A DNA stretch of 64,000 bases from Prosthecobacter debontii (GCA_945860295.1 CAMAQH010000014.1:1-64000); one strand, 5' to 3'. Shown: positions 39,462-50,497, counted from the first letter of the stretch. Made by a program: numbers and translations. Notes: generated by a model not told the origin, from the letters alone.

Positions 39462-42299
39462 TTACTTTAAAAAGCGAAACTCAGGCGTGGCCCACAGCGT
39501 CTGAATGAAGCGTGCCCAGACATCGCGTTGCTCATCGGCGGTGGCGTTGCCGGAGATCGAGCTTTCGATGTAATCTTGGGCGATCTGGCCTTCCTTTTCG
39601 TTCGGCGGACGACTCAGCGAGCGCTGATAGGCAAGCTCAATGCCTTTGGATAAATCATGTTCATCTCGAAGCACAGCCAAAGCAGCGGCGCGTGCTTGTT
39701 CGATGACTTCAGTGTTGTTCATCAAGTAGAGCGCCTGGGTGGCAACGGTGCTGGTGGTGCGCTGGCCGATAGGTTGGTTGATGTCGGCAAAGTCGAAGAC
39801 TTCAAACAGCGGGTGTCGCACGTTGCGGAAAGCGGCTGTGTAAACGCTCCGCCGCGTGTCATCGAAGGCGAAACCGTATTCCAGGTTTTGAATCTTTTGA
39901 TCGTTTGAGTCCACCTTCGTGGCACCGCCGACATTCTGTCCGCCAAACTTGGCATCCAAGGTTCCCGCGGCCACGAGCATCGCATCGCGAAGGCATTCGG
40001 CGTCGAGACGCTTGCGGTTCATGTGAGAGAGCAGGCGGTTGTCGGCATCGGTTTGAGGTGCTGCTTTATGATGCCCTGCACTGATCATGCGATAGGTCCG
40101 GCTCATCACCATCTCGCGTACGAGCTTCTTCAAATCCCAGCCTTCGTCCATGAACTTCACGGCGAGGTAGTCGAGCAATTCGGGATGCGAGGGCAGTTCG
40201 CCAGTGCTGCCGAAATTGTCTGTGGTGCGGACGATGCCTGCACCGAAGAGCCAGTGCCAGACGCGGTTCACCAGTACTCGTGAGGTCAGTGGATTGCTGC
40301 GACTTGTGATCCACTGAGCAAGCTGGAGTCGCCCACTTTGATCTGCGGCGATGACTGGCGCAGGGCCTTTGAGCGCGACTTGCAAAAAGCCGCGCGGGGC
40401 TGGCGCACCGAGATTGCGCGTGCTGCCACGGATATGAATGCGTGCATCTTCCGGCAGTGGGTCGTCCGCCACGGTCATCGCCTCGGGGCGCGCGGGAGCC
40501 GATTTTTTCAGAGCCTTGAGTTCCTTTTCCAGCTCGGAGAGTTTGCTTTGCAGAGACTTTTCTTGGGTGCTTGCTGTCTTTGCGGGCATGTCAGGCATGT
40601 CGGCATCAGCGGGGATGAACTGAACGGCATCGACCGTGACGTAGCCCTCTGCTCCAGCGTTGGAAACCATGACGAAGTTTTGTCCGCTGGTCTCAAAACG
40701 CCAAGTGCCGATGGTCGCAAATTGCAGGCCGTTGCGTGCGCCTGTGGCTTGTTTGAAATACACGAGTTCCTCGCCATCAGCGTGAAGCACTGTGGCTTGA
40801 ACACGCTCAGCTCGGTTGGTCGATCCGCTGTAAGCGACACGTATTTCGTAGCGTCCTGCCACAGGCAGCTTCGGCGTAAAGGAGATGGTTTTTTCACCAC
40901 GGCCTTGATTGTCGTCATGCACGTAGCCGCCGCCGATGAAGGGCGGGTAAAGACTGGAGTTTTTCCACTGGCCGACCTTTTGTGCTTCCGTGTCATCAAC
41001 CACGATGCCGGGTAGATCATGAGACGTGAGCTTTTTACGTTTGCGCAATGCTAAGCCACCGGCGTCACGCAGGTCGTCTTTAAGTGCAGCGATCTCGCTC
41101 TCCAGCTTTGAGGCCGATGCTTCATAAACTTTGAGCTTGGCTTCCTGCTCGCCCTCAAAGGGCAGGGGAGTGTCGATCCAGTGGGCGACATTGTCGGTGT
41201 AGTTCTTTAGTGTGCGCGTGCTGCGCAGGATGCCGGCGAGTGCGTAGTAGTCGCTCGTGGGGATGGGATCAAACTTGTGATCGTGACAGCGTGCGCAGCC
41301 GATCGTCATACCGAGAAAAGATTTACCGATGGAGTCGAGCTGCTCGTCCACGATGTCCATGCGCAGCATGCCTTTGTCCTGCTCCTCATAGTTGGTTGGC
41401 CCAAGTGTAAGGAAACCAGTGGCGGTGAGGAGCCGTCGCCGCTCTGTGGTGTTTTGATGTGGTAATAAATCGCCAGCCAGCATCTCAGTGATCATTCGAT
41501 CCAGTGGCGTGTTTTTACGGATCGACTCCAGCAGGTAGTCCCTGAAGCGCCACGCATCCTTGAATGGCAGTGACCGCCCGCCGCCGGATGATTCTGCAAA
41601 GCGCGACATGTCCATGAAGTGCGAAGTCCAGCGCTCCGCGAAAGCAGGTGAGGCTAGAAGGCGCTCAATTTCAGATGTGAAATTTGAAGTTTCAGGGGCA
41701 TATGGTGGCAGCCCTGTGAGATCAAACGAGAGCCTGCGCATGAGCGTGGCTGCATCTGCCTCTGGTGCTGGATCTAGGTGATTCGTTTCAAGCTTGGCCA
41801 GGATGTAGCGGTCGATGTCGTTGACGGGCCAATCCGTTTTTTTAACGGCTGGCGGCGCTTTTACGATTGGCAATTGGAAGGACCAGAAGCTGCCATCGGC
41901 TTTCGCTTGTCTGGCGTGTTGGTTGACGGTGGCAGGTTTTTCGCGTGGATCGGGAGCGCCTGCTACGATCCATCGTTTCAAGTCCGCGAGTTGGTCAGCC
42001 GAGAGCTTTTTCTTTGGCGGCATCTTCAGATCGCGATCCGTGTAGTTCACTGCCTTCCAGAGTAGGCTTTCATCCGTCTTGCCGGGAATCAGTGCTGGGC
42101 CGGAGTCGCCACCTTTCTTCCAGCCAGCTTGATGGTCTAGTCGCAGACTGCCTTTCTGTTTGTCCGCTCCATGGCATTCCTGACAGTTCTCAACGAGTAG
42201 CGGACGGATGCGTTTTTCAAAAAACTCAATGTCAGCCTCAGCAGCACTCAGATGTGCTGAAGTTATGAGGAAAAGAAGGATGAAATAGAGGCGACGCAT
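39462..42299 (-). CDS. PSCyt1/DUF1549/DUF1553 secreted protein with N-terminal cytochrome-like motif
   Basis: 'IRPLLVENCQECHGADKQKGSLRLD', 'DLTGLPP', 'FLGMTIGCARCHDHKFDPI', 'VNRVWHWLFGAGIVRTTDNFG'. Confidence 0.92.
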   Translation of the reverse strand: MRRLYFILLFLITSAHLSAAEADIEFFEKRIRPLLVENCQECHGADKQKGSLRLDHQAGWKKGGDSGPALIPGKTDESLLWKAVNYTDRDLKMPPKKKLSADQLADLKRWIVAGAPDPREKPATVNQHARQAKADGSFWSFQLPIVKAPPAVKKTDWPVNDIDRYILAKLETNHLDPAPEADAATLMRRLSFDLTGLPPYAPETSNFTSEIERLLASPAFAERWTSHFMDMSRFAESSGGGRSLPFKDAWRFRDYLLESIRKNTPLDRMITEMLAGDLLPHQNTTERRRLLTATGFLTLGPTNYEEQDKGMLRMDIVDEQLDSIGKSFLGMTIGCARCHDHKFDPIPTSDYYALAGILRSTRTLKNYTDNVAHWIDTPLPFEGEQEAKLKVYEASASKLESEIAALKDDLRDAGGLALRKRKKLTSHDLPGIVVDDTEAQKVGQWKNSSLYPPFIGGGYVHDDNQGRGEKTISFTPKLPVAGRYEIRVAYSGSTNRAERVQATVLHADGEELVYFKQATGARNGLQFATIGTWRFETSGQNFVMVSNAGAEGYVTVDAVQFIPADADMPDMPAKTASTQEKSLQSKLSELEKELKALKKSAPARPEAMTVADDPLPEDARIHIRGSTRNLGAPAPRGFLQVALKGPAPVIAADQSGRLQLAQWITSRSNPLTSRVLVNRVWHWLFGAGIVRTTDNFGSTGELPSHPELLDYLAVKFMDEGWDLKKLVREMVMSRTYRMISAGHHKAAPQTDADNRLLSHMNRKRLDAECLRDAMLVAAGTLDAKFGGQNVGGATKVDSNDQKIQNLEYGFAFDDTRRSVYTAAFRNVRHPLFEVFDFADINQPIGQRTTSTVATQALYLMNNTEVIEQARAAALAVLRDEHDLSKGIELAYQRSLSRPPNEKEGQIAQDYIESSISGNATADEQRDVWARFIQTLWATPEFRFLK

Positions 42300-42393
42300 T
42301 CTGGGTGATGAACGCTAACGAGGCTGCTGAAGAGGCTCTTTCAGTCGCTGTATGATGCTCGCGCTCACTGGTTCTGCGCGAGGTTGCTGTCGG

Positions 42394-43671
42394 CTACTTC
42401 CCCACGGCCCGCTTCAGTTCATGCTGGGCTTTGTTGAAGTCGGTAACGGCCTGCACGCGGCTTTGTCTGGCGCGGGTGAGTTCTTCTCTGGCGAGCAGGT
42501 ATTCGAGGACGACGCCGAGCTGGCTGGCTTGGCGTTCTTTAGCGAGTTTGGCCATCTCCTCAGCAGCGGTGACGGCTTCGTCGTTGATGGCGATTTGATC
42601 GTGGGCGCTTTGAGACTTCGCGGCGGCTTCGACGACCTCGCGGCCGATGGCCGCCTTGATCTGCTCGGTTTGCAGATTGGTGGCTTCTTCGCGGGCATTG
42701 GTGATGACCTTGCGCTGCTTATCAAAGAGCCCGCTGGGGCCAATCTTCCAGCCGAGGCCGATGTAGAAGTCCTGAGTGTCGTCAAAGTTGCCCGTGTTGT
42801 TGCCAAAGCCTCCGCCGAGTCCACCTGCGCCGTAGCCAGCCTGCACATTCGGAATGATCGGGGCGATACGGGCGCGGTCTCTCTCAAGCTGCGCTGCAGT
42901 GGTGGCGGCTCTGGCGGCTTTGAGTTCAGGGCGGTGCTGTGTGGCCTGGGTAATCATGGTGGCAACGCCTGTCTTGCCATTGAGGCGCACGGGCACGAGA
43001 TCGGACTTCGCGGGTCGGAGTTCGGACTGGGCTGGCAGACGCAGCGTCTCGGCCAAAGCAGCAGCAGCGAGGTCGCGCTTCTCTTGTTCCTGACGAATGG
43101 CGAGCTTGGCGCGTGAGACCTGCGTTTTGACGCGCAGCAAATCCGCACGAAAGGCCGTGCCTGCCGTGACGGCTCCTTCGAGCTGCTTTTCATAGTCATG
43201 GCTCAGGCGCAGATCATCCTCGATGATGGCGACACTGGCCTCCGTGCTCAGCAGATCGAAGTAACGTGACGTGGCCTGAGTCACGATGTCGCGCCGCGAT
43301 TTCTCGGCGAGTTGTTCAGCGGCGAGCGCCTTTTGTTTGGCGGCGAGCGCCGAGTAATAAAGATCGCCTGGTGACCAGTCGATCATGATATTCGTGCCGA
43401 CGGTGTACTGCTGCTTGTAAGCATTGAAGACCGCTCCTGCGACATCCTGGATGTTTCCATCATGCCGCCTGTAGCCGACACCAAGGCTCAACGATGGCCA
43501 GAAGCGCTGCCAAGCCTGCTTCGACTCCGCGATGGTCTCCGTGTGCTTCACACGAGCGAGCTGGATCTCGTCGTTGTTCGCGCCAGCGAGCTTCATCACG
43601 GTCGGGAGATCGACGTGGACCGGAGCGGCAGTGGAAAGCGTGGCGGCGAGGAGGAAGAGGAACTTTTTCAT
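42394..43671 (-). CDS. TolC-family outer membrane efflux protein
   Basis: 'AKQKALAAEQLAEKSRRDIVTQATSRYFDLLSTEASV' helical TolC pattern; signal peptide; adjacent to RND genes. Confidence 0.85.
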   Translation of the reverse strand: MKKFLFLLAATLSTAAPVHVDLPTVMKLAGANNDEIQLARVKHTETIAESKQAWQRFWPSLSLGVGYRRHDGNIQDVAGAVFNAYKQQYTVGTNIMIDWSPGDLYYSALAAKQKALAAEQLAEKSRRDIVTQATSRYFDLLSTEASVAIIEDDLRLSHDYEKQLEGAVTAGTAFRADLLRVKTQVSRAKLAIRQEQEKRDLAAAALAETLRLPAQSELRPAKSDLVPVRLNGKTGVATMITQATQHRPELKAARAATTAAQLERDRARIAPIIPNVQAGYGAGGLGGGFGNNTGNFDDTQDFYIGLGWKIGPSGLFDKQRKVITNAREEATNLQTEQIKAAIGREVVEAAAKSQSAHDQIAINDEAVTAAEEMAKLAKERQASQLGVVLEYLLAREELTRARQSRVQAVTDFNKAQHELKRAVGK

Positions 43672-43682
43672 CTGGCTACGAA

Positions 43683-44681
43683 TCAGGGTTTGGCGGTGAC
43701 GGCTTGCTTGTCGGTCAGGGCAACGGTTCCGGGAACAAGAAGCACGTCGTCGGCTTTCAATTCGAGGACTTCGACGTTCGTGCCGTCATTGAAACCGATC
43801 TTCACAACGGTCTTGATGGCTTTGCCGTCCACATGTTTGAAAACAATAGCATTCGTCTTTTCCATGACGAGGGCGGCGATGGGAATCAATGCGGCTTCAT
43901 CATGTTTTTCGACGGCGATCTTGGTCATGGCATACATGCCAGGGCGGAGTTTGAGGTCGGGGTTTTTGAGGTCGGCTTCGGCGAGCATGGTGCGGGTGGC
44001 GGGATCGAGCGCGTAGGCAATGCGGCTGATACTGGCTTCGATGGGAGTCGCGTAGACAGCATCGATCTGGGCTTTGATGGGCTTGCCGACGGTAACGAGG
44101 CCGGTTTCGAGTTCGGTGACGGGGATTTGCAGGCGCAGGGCACTGAGATCGGTGACTTCGAGCAGCTTCGTTGTGTTCGCGGTGGCGAGTGATCCGGGAT
44201 CGGCGTGGCGTGCGGTGATGATGCCGTCGAAGGGTGCTTTGAGTGTGGCGAACTGGATCTGCGTCTCGCTGCGCTCCAATCCAGCCTTGGCGATGGCGAG
44301 CTTGGCCTCGGCATCATCGATGGCTTGTGGTAAGATGAGATCAGGAGACTTCGCTCGTGCAGCGTGGAGGCGCTTCACTTCGATACTGGCCGCTGTAACC
44401 TCGGCCTTCGATTTGGCGATGTCGGCTTGGAGTTCGGGCACTTCGAGCGTGGCGAGGACTTGGCCTGCTTTGACGGCGTCGCCTTTGTCCACAGTCAGCG
44501 TGGCGATGTAGCCGGTGACTTTGGCGTGCAGCGTAGCCTGCTGCCAAGGCGCTAGCGTGGCGGGCAGTGAAACCCAGCGGTGGATGGTGCCGGTGGTGGG
44601 CTTGGTCGTCGGGAGTTCGAGGGCCGAAGCGAATGTGGTGAGAGCGATAAAGAGCAGGGGACGCATGGGGGCAGTAATCAA
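43683..44681 (-). CDS. RND efflux periplasmic adaptor (membrane fusion protein)
   Basis: 'ATLHAKVTGYIATLTVDKGDAVKAGQVLATLEVPELQADIAKSKAEV', 'LKAPFDGIITARHADPGSL'. Confidence 0.92.
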   Translation of the reverse strand: MITAPMRPLLFIALTTFASALELPTTKPTTGTIHRWVSLPATLAPWQQATLHAKVTGYIATLTVDKGDAVKAGQVLATLEVPELQADIAKSKAEVTAASIEVKRLHAARAKSPDLILPQAIDDAEAKLAIAKAGLERSETQIQFATLKAPFDGIITARHADPGSLATANTTKLLEVTDLSALRLQIPVTELETGLVTVGKPIKAQIDAVYATPIEASISRIAYALDPATRTMLAEADLKNPDLKLRPGMYAMTKIAVEKHDEAALIPIAALVMEKTNAIVFKHVDGKAIKTVVKIGFNDGTNVEVLELKADDVLLVPGTVALTDKQAVTAKP

Positions 44682-44683
44682 AG

Positions 44684-44998
44684 TTAAACAAACTCAGTCC
44701 AGTCATCCAGGCCTACGATCTTCATGAAGTCGCCGATGTAATTCCCGACTTGTTCAGATTCCTCTGCGTTCTCTTCATTGAACTGCTCTTGAAGCTCTTC
44801 GGCGGCGCGATAAAGAATGCGATCTGTGGTGCTGCGAGCGAGGAGTGACTCGCACTTGTCTAAAAAGGCATTCACGCGCTTCTCACAGCGCAGGCGTGTC
44901 TCTTCATCCGCAGCACCGGGATAATACTCGGCTTCGAGGAACTTGGTCTGGAGCTTGAGCGACTTGATCGCGGCTTGGGTTTTAGGAGTTAGATTCAT
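44684..44998 (-). CDS. Small conserved-looking hypothetical protein (possibly DUF4844-like)
   Basis: 104-aa ORF tightly packed (1-2 bp gaps) between RND pump and adaptor genes. Confidence 0.65.
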   Translation of the reverse strand: MNLTPKTQAAIKSLKLQTKFLEAEYYPGAADEETRLRCEKRVNAFLDKCESLLARSTTDRILYRAAEELQEQFNEENAEESEQVGNYIGDFMKIVGLDDWTEFV

Positions 44999-47900
44999 TT
45001 AGTCGATGGGTTCGAGTGAGGCATTCTTTGCCGTCTTGCTTGCCAGCAGCGCATATACGGCAGGCAGCACGAGCACTGTCGCAACGGTCGCCAAGGCGAG
45101 GCCGCCGATGGTGGCAATGGCTAGAGGGGATGTTTGGGATTTGGCGAGGGCCATAGGGATCATGCCGGCGATCATGGCGAAGGTGGTCATCAAAATAGGG
45201 CGCAGGCGAGTGGTGGCGGATTCGAGCGCGGCGTCGCGCTTGGTCATGCCGGTGAGCTGGGCACGGTGGGCGAAGGTGACGAGCAGGATGGCATTGGCGA
45301 CAGCGACACCGACGGCCATGATAGCTCCCATGAAGCTTTGGATATTGACCGTGGTGCCGGTGAGCTTCAAGGCGAGCACGACGCCGAGCAGTGCGGCGGG
45401 AATGGTGGTGAGCACGATCACCGCAAGGCGGATGCTTTGAAAGTTCGCGACGAGGAGCAGGAAGATGGTGACAATGGCAATGAGGAGGCCCGTTTGCAGG
45501 CCACTTTGCAGTTCCTTCATGGTCGGGACTTGGCCGCGCAGAGCGACGGCGACGCCGGTGGGCGCAGGGTTGTCAGCGATGACTTTTTCGACCTGCTTGG
45601 CGATGTTGCCGAGTGGTTGATCGTGCAGGTTAGCGATGATGGAAACGGTGCGGGACATGTTGTAGCGGTCGTATTGGCCGATGACGCTGCCTTCGCTGAT
45701 TTTGGCAATATTGCGCAGTGCGACAGGCGCCTTTTCGGCGGCGGTAATGGGCAGGTTACGCAGGTCTTCGAGGCTTTTCATCATCGTCTGCGGCACCTGT
45801 ACTTGCAGGCTGTAGCTTTGGCCGGATTTCGGATCGGCCCAGTAGTTGGATACGGTGAAGCGGCTGCTGGCGGTAGCGGCGACTAGGCTGCGTGTGGCAT
45901 CGCTCATTTTCACGCCGAGCAGGCCGGCGCGTTCGCGGTCGATGTTCACATCGACGCTCGGGTAATCGAGTGTTTGGCTGAATTGCACGTCACGCAGGTC
46001 TTTGAGCTCGGCGAGTTTAACGCGCAGCGTTTCGGCATGAGCACGACTGGCGGCGAAGTCTTTGCCGCTGACGGCGACTTCGATGGGCGTGGGCGATCCG
46101 AGTGCCATGACGCGGCTGACGATGTCGGCAGGCTCGAAGGAGAAGAGGACGTTCGGGAACTCGGCGGCGAGTCGGGCGCGGAGCTTCTCACGCAGTGCAA
46201 CGATGGGCGGTGAGCCATCTTTGAGCTGAATTTGTAGCGTGGCTTCTTCTGGACCGCTGTTCCATTGATGGATGAGATTGATGGGGTAATTTGGTGCATG
46301 GACACCGATGAGCCCCATGCTGGTGGCGATGGGCGCTTCTTCCTCAATGATGGTTAGCGTGCGCAGGGCGATTTGTTCGGTGGTTTCGAGTCGAGTGGCG
46401 GTGGGCGCGCGCAGGCGGAGCTGTAGCTGGCCGACATCAATCTGCGGGAAGATCTCCGTGCCGAGGAAAGGCATGATGAGGCTGATGGCGAAGACTGTGC
46501 CGATGATGTAGGCCGGGACGAGAATGTGGCGTGTGGTGAGCACATTGTTAAATATCGGTCTGATGAGGCGGATCGGTCGGATTTGATTGGGCTGTGGCTC
46601 CCGATGCCACCAGATGCTGAGGATGGGCACCAGCGTGCTGGAGAGCAAATACGAAGCGATCATGGCAAAGCCGACCGCGAGTGACAAAGGCAGGAACAGA
46701 GCTTTCGCAGCGCCGGTCATGAAGAAGCTCGGCACGAAAACGGCGAGGATGCAGAGCATGCTCAGCGAGCGCGGGCCGATGGTTTCCTCGGAGGCATCGA
46801 GGACGATGCGGCGCAGGCTGTGACCGACGCCGAGCTTCATCCTTCGATGAATATTTTCGATCTCGACGGTGGCCTCGTCGACGAGAATGCCGACGGCGAG
46901 AGCGAGGCCGCCGAGGGTCATCAGATTGACCGTGCTACCAGTGAGCCAGAGGGCGAGGAGAGATGCCGCAATGGCGATGGGAATGGTGATGATGACGATC
47001 ACTGCACTGCGCAGATCACGCAGAAAGAGAAGCACCATCAGGCCTGTGAGTGCGGCCCCGAGAAGACCCTCTTTAACGAGGTCGTCGATAGCGCGGATGA
47101 TCCAGGGGCTTTGATCGAACTCAAAGGTGACGTTGATGTCTTCGGGGCAGGCGGCTTTGAATTTGCCGAGGTTCGCTTTGACCAACTCGACGACGCTGAG
47201 TGTGGAGGCAACACTGCGCTTGGTGACGGGCATGTAGACGGTTCGTTTGCCGTTCACGATGGCGATGCTGGTCATGAGATCGCTGCCATCACTGACTTCT
47301 CCGATGTCGCGTACGAAGACCGAGCCTTTGTCAGTGACCTTCAGTGGCACGGCGGCTAGGTCTTGGATGTTTTTTACGAAGGCATTCGTCGGCACAATGG
47401 GGAAACTGTTTGGCAGCGCTAGGTTGCCGCTGGGGCTCATTGTGTTGGCCTCAGTCATCGCTTTGACGACGTCATCGGGCGACAAACCATAAGCGCGGAG
47501 GCGGTCGGGCTTCACGTTGATCAAAATGGAGCGGGCACTGCCGCCGAAGGGCGGGGGAGCGCTCACGCCAGGCAGTGTAGCAAACAATGGGCGCACCATG
47601 TTTAGCGCGGCATCCTGCATCTGACCGACAGTGCGGGTGGGATTCTCCGTGGAGAAGACGAGATTGCCCACGGCCACACTACCAGCATCAAAGCGCGTCA
47701 CAAAGGCTCCCGGTGTGCCAGGCGGCATGAAGCTGCGACTGCGGTTTACATAGGCGATGGTTTCCGACAGTGCTGCTGACATGTCGGTGCCAGGATGGAA
47801 CTGAAGCTTCATAATGGAGGCTCCCTGGATGTTTTTCGACTCCACATGCTCGATGCCCGCGATGTAGAGGAAATGATATTCGTAATAGTAAGTTAGGTAG

Positions 47901-48082
47901 CCTTCCATCTGTGCCGCATCCATACCGCCGAATGGCTGCGCGACGTAGATTGTAGGAATGCCGAGCGGCGGGAAGACATCACGCGCCATCTTTTGTTCAG
48001 CGACCCAAGCGCCGAGGAGGATCGCCATGACAGCTACAAGAATGGTCCAAGGACGGCAAAGGGCGAAGCGAGGGATGGACAT
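44999..48082 (-). CDS. RND efflux transporter permease (AcrB/MMPL superfamily)
   Basis: 1027 aa, '[25 protein letters not shown]', two 6-TM blocks, '[18 protein letters not shown]'. Confidence 0.93.
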   Translation of the reverse strand: MSIPRFALCRPWTILVAVMAILLGAWVAEQKMARDVFPPLGIPTIYVAQPFGGMDAAQMEGYLTYYYEYHFLYIAGIEHVESKNIQGASIMKLQFHPGTDMSAALSETIAYVNRSRSFMPPGTPGAFVTRFDAGSVAVGNLVFSTENPTRTVGQMQDAALNMVRPLFATLPGVSAPPPFGGSARSILINVKPDRLRAYGLSPDDVVKAMTEANTMSPSGNLALPNSFPIVPTNAFVKNIQDLAAVPLKVTDKGSVFVRDIGEVSDGSDLMTSIAIVNGKRTVYMPVTKRSVASTLSVVELVKANLGKFKAACPEDINVTFEFDQSPWIIRAIDDLVKEGLLGAALTGLMVLLFLRDLRSAVIVIITIPIAIAASLLALWLTGSTVNLMTLGGLALAVGILVDEATVEIENIHRRMKLGVGHSLRRIVLDASEETIGPRSLSMLCILAVFVPSFFMTGAAKALFLPLSLAVGFAMIASYLLSSTLVPILSIWWHREPQPNQIRPIRLIRPIFNNVLTTRHILVPAYIIGTVFAISLIMPFLGTEIFPQIDVGQLQLRLRAPTATRLETTEQIALRTLTIIEEEAPIATSMGLIGVHAPNYPINLIHQWNSGPEEATLQIQLKDGSPPIVALREKLRARLAAEFPNVLFSFEPADIVSRVMALGSPTPIEVAVSGKDFAASRAHAETLRVKLAELKDLRDVQFSQTLDYPSVDVNIDRERAGLLGVKMSDATRSLVAATASSRFTVSNYWADPKSGQSYSLQVQVPQTMMKSLEDLRNLPITAAEKAPVALRNIAKISEGSVIGQYDRYNMSRTVSIIANLHDQPLGNIAKQVEKVIADNPAPTGVAVALRGQVPTMKELQSGLQTGLLIAIVTIFLLLVANFQSIRLAVIVLTTIPAALLGVVLALKLTGTTVNIQSFMGAIMAVGVAVANAILLVTFAHRAQLTGMTKRDAALESATTRLRPILMTTFAMIAGMIPMALAKSQTSPLAIATIGGLALATVATVLVLPAVYALLASKTAKNASLEPID

Positions 48083-48145
48083 GCGGAAGAGTCGGCGAAA
48101 GCGGAGCGTGTGAACTGGCTGCAGAGGATGTTCTTGCAGGCGATT

Positions 48146-49450
48146 TCAACTAAAGGCTAGTTGCTGTAGCAAGCCAAGCACAGCACAGACTCCGATCACG
48201 GGCATGAGGCCGACTTTAAAGCTCTGCATGGCGACAAATGCGAGGATGGCGAGGGTAGCGACGAATACGTCGAAGCACCCACTTGCGGGCCACAGTGCTT
48301 GAGTGGTAAAATTTACGCCGAGATTGAGGATGACGCCGAAGACTGCGGCGGTGATGGCCGTTAGGGCGGCGCTGAGGCGGGGCTGCTGGCCGAGTTTCTC
48401 GATGTGCGGTGCGCCGAGGAAAACGAAAAGAAAGCTGGGTAGAAAAGTGGTCCAGGTGGTGATGAGGGCGCTGACTGTCGCGCTGAAGAGTGGTGTGAGT
48501 GCGCCGGGCTGCTGCCAGCCGCCTACGAAGCCGACGAATTGCAGCACCATGATCAGCGGACCGGGCGTGGTCTCGGCGAGCGCGAGACCGCTCATCATCT
48601 GCGGATGAGAGAGCCAGCCGTGAGTCTCGACAGCCTGCTGAGCGACATAGGGCAGCACGGCATAAGCTCCGCCGAAAGTGACGAGTGAGGCTTTGCTGAA
48701 GAAGAGGCCCTGCTGGGCCTGCGTGCTGCTCCAGCCGAGCCACCATGCGATGGCAAAGACGGGCAGCCACCAAAGCGTGAGGCAGAGAACGGTGATGCTC
48801 ATGCTTCGCGCCCATGAGGCTGGAATTACATCTGGTAGCTCGATGGCGGCGCTGGACTCTTTGGCCGAGCCGCGACCTTTGCCCGCAGGGAACTGTGCCG
48901 GAAGAAGACGATTGCCGATCCAGCCGAGCATGGCGGCCATGAACACGATGATGACAAACGAGACGTGGAAGAAATATATGGCGGTGAATGAAGCGGCGGC
49001 CACGGCCCAGAGCGTGGGGCTTTTGAGAGCTTTCTTGCCAATGCGCAGCACGGCCTCAGCCACGACGGCGATCACGGCTCCGAGCAGTCCATGAAAGATG
49101 GCTGCGAGCCAGGGCAGATGACCGCCTGCCATGTAAAGCCAGCTCAGACCAAAGAGGATGAGAACGGCAGGCAGCACAAACAGAATACCGGCTGCGATGC
49201 CACCTCTGGCTCCATGCAGACGCCAGCCGAGATAGGTGGCTAGTTGTTGCGCCTCTGGGCCGGGCAGGAGCATGCAGAAATTCAGCGCGTGGAGGAAATG
49301 CGTGTCGTTGATCCAGCGACGTTTTTCCACCAACTCCTGATGCATGAGGGCGATCTGCCCCACTGGACCCCCGAAACTGATCCAGCCTAATTTGAGCCAG
49401 TAACGCAGGGCTTCAGGGAAGGTTGGCATCTCGGGAACTACGTGATTCAT
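48146..49450 (-). CDS. chrA: Chromate transporter, two-domain (long-chain) ChrA family
   Basis: 'WLKLGWISFGGPVGQIALMHQELVEKRRWI', 'LNFCMLLPGPEAQQLATYLGWRLHGARGGIAAG'; second half 'KASLVTFGGAYAVLPYVAQQAVE...MMSGLALAETTPGPLIMVLQFVGFVGG'. Confidence 0.92.
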   Translation of the reverse strand: MNHVVPEMPTFPEALRYWLKLGWISFGGPVGQIALMHQELVEKRRWINDTHFLHALNFCMLLPGPEAQQLATYLGWRLHGARGGIAAGILFVLPAVLILFGLSWLYMAGGHLPWLAAIFHGLLGAVIAVVAEAVLRIGKKALKSPTLWAVAAASFTAIYFFHVSFVIIVFMAAMLGWIGNRLLPAQFPAGKGRGSAKESSAAIELPDVIPASWARSMSITVLCLTLWWLPVFAIAWWLGWSSTQAQQGLFFSKASLVTFGGAYAVLPYVAQQAVETHGWLSHPQMMSGLALAETTPGPLIMVLQFVGFVGGWQQPGALTPLFSATVSALITTWTTFLPSFLFVFLGAPHIEKLGQQPRLSAALTAITAAVFGVILNLGVNFTTQALWPASGCFDVFVATLAILAFVAMQSFKVGLMPVIGVCAVLGLLQQLAFS

Positions 49451-49562
49451 GGGGAAGAAGAGAGCGAGTGTGGCAGAGGAGCAAAAGGAATTCATCCCAT
49501 CATTTGACAGAAGAGGGTGAGCGTGTACTTTCGCCCCCCTTTCCCCAGAAAGGCCCCCTGTT

Positions 49563-50063
49563 ATGGCAAACGTCCAAGTTATCCTCAAAGAACAAATCAA
49601 AGGTCTCGGTGCCGAGGCTGATGTCGTGCGCGTGAAGCGTGGTTTCGCTCGTAATTTCCTCGTCCCTCAGGGCAAGGCTTATGACACGACACCCGGTAAT
49701 CTGCGCCACCTGAAACACCTCAAAGCGCTGCGTGCTGAGCGCGAGTCGAAGGAAGTCCAGGAAGCCGAGAAGATCGCCGCTAAGCTGAAGAAGCTGAAGC
49801 TGAAACTCACTCTCCAAACCGGTCAAGGCGGCAAGGCCTTCGGTTCTATCACCACGATCGACATCGCTAAGGCGGTGCTTGAAAGCGCTGGTAAGATCGA
49901 ACTCGATCGTCACCAAATTCAGCTTGAGAAGCCGATCAAGAGCACCGGTTCATTCGAGGTGCCTGTGAAGCTACACGCTGAAGTGAGCTGCTTCCTGAAG
50001 ATCACCGTCACCGCTGCTGGCGCTGAGGATGTGGCTGCTTCTGAAGACACGAGCGAAGAATAG
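49563..50063 (+). CDS. rplI: 50S ribosomal protein L9
   Basis: 'VQVILKEQIKGLGAEADVVRVKRGFARNFLVPQGKAYDTT'. Confidence 0.95.
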   Translation: MANVQVILKEQIKGLGAEADVVRVKRGFARNFLVPQGKAYDTTPGNLRHLKHLKALRAERESKEVQEAEKIAAKLKKLKLKLTLQTGQGGKAFGSITTIDIAKAVLESAGKIELDRHQIQLEKPIKSTGSFEVPVKLHAEVSCFLKITVTAAGAEDVAASEDTSEE

Positions 50064-50078
50064 TCTAACTTTAATTAT

Positions 50079-50114
50079 AAAAGCCGCGCTCCGTGAGGGG
50101 CGCGGCTTTTTTGT
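50079..50114 (+). terminator. Rho-independent terminator of rplI
   Basis: AAAAGCCGCGC...GCGCGGCTTTTTT. Confidence 0.93.
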
Positions 50115-50132
50115 TTTGCCGTTAGGCTGAGG

Positions 50133-50176
50133 CGGCGGACTGAAAGTTCGCCGGACGCTGACAGGCGTGAACGCCT
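50133..50176. repeat. REP-like palindromic element(s)
   Basis: GGCGGAC-TGAAA-GTTCGCC and AGGCGT-GA-ACGCCT side by side between convergent genes. Confidence 0.55.
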
Positions 50177-50179
50177 ATC

Positions 50180-50497
50180 CTACTGGGACTTTTTGGTGAG
50201 GCTGAGGATCTGGTAGTTCTTGGCGAAGGTGCCGAGAGCTTCAGTGGCGGATTCTTTGGTCACGCTCTCACTGTTGGCCACGATGATGAGCTTTTGCTCG
50301 TCGGCATTGTCGCCGGCTTTGACATCGACACTGATGACGCCTGGGAGCTTTTGGGTGATGGCTCCCGTGATGTGAGCTTTGCAAGCCGAGCAGACGACAC
50401 CTGTGATCTTGCCTTCATAGGTGATGGACTTTTTTTCGTCTGCTGCTTGGAGGTTGAGTGATAGAAGCAAGGAAAGGGCGAGGAGAAGTTTTTTCAT
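50180..50497 (-). CDS. Secreted heavy-metal-associated (HMA)-like protein
   Basis: Signal peptide then 'YEGKITGVVCSACKAHITGAITQKLPGVISVDV' (CxxC, HMA-like). Confidence 0.75.
   Translation of the reverse strand: MKKLLLALSLLLSLNLQAADEKKSITYEGKITGVVCSACKAHITGAITQKLPGVISVDVKAGDNADEQKLIIVANSESVTKESATEALGTFAKNYQILSLTKKSQ

Noticed and set aside
45134-45886. + strand ORF opposite the RND permease
   Set aside because: Low-complexity Gly/Asp/Glu translation; the permease has full RND signatures.
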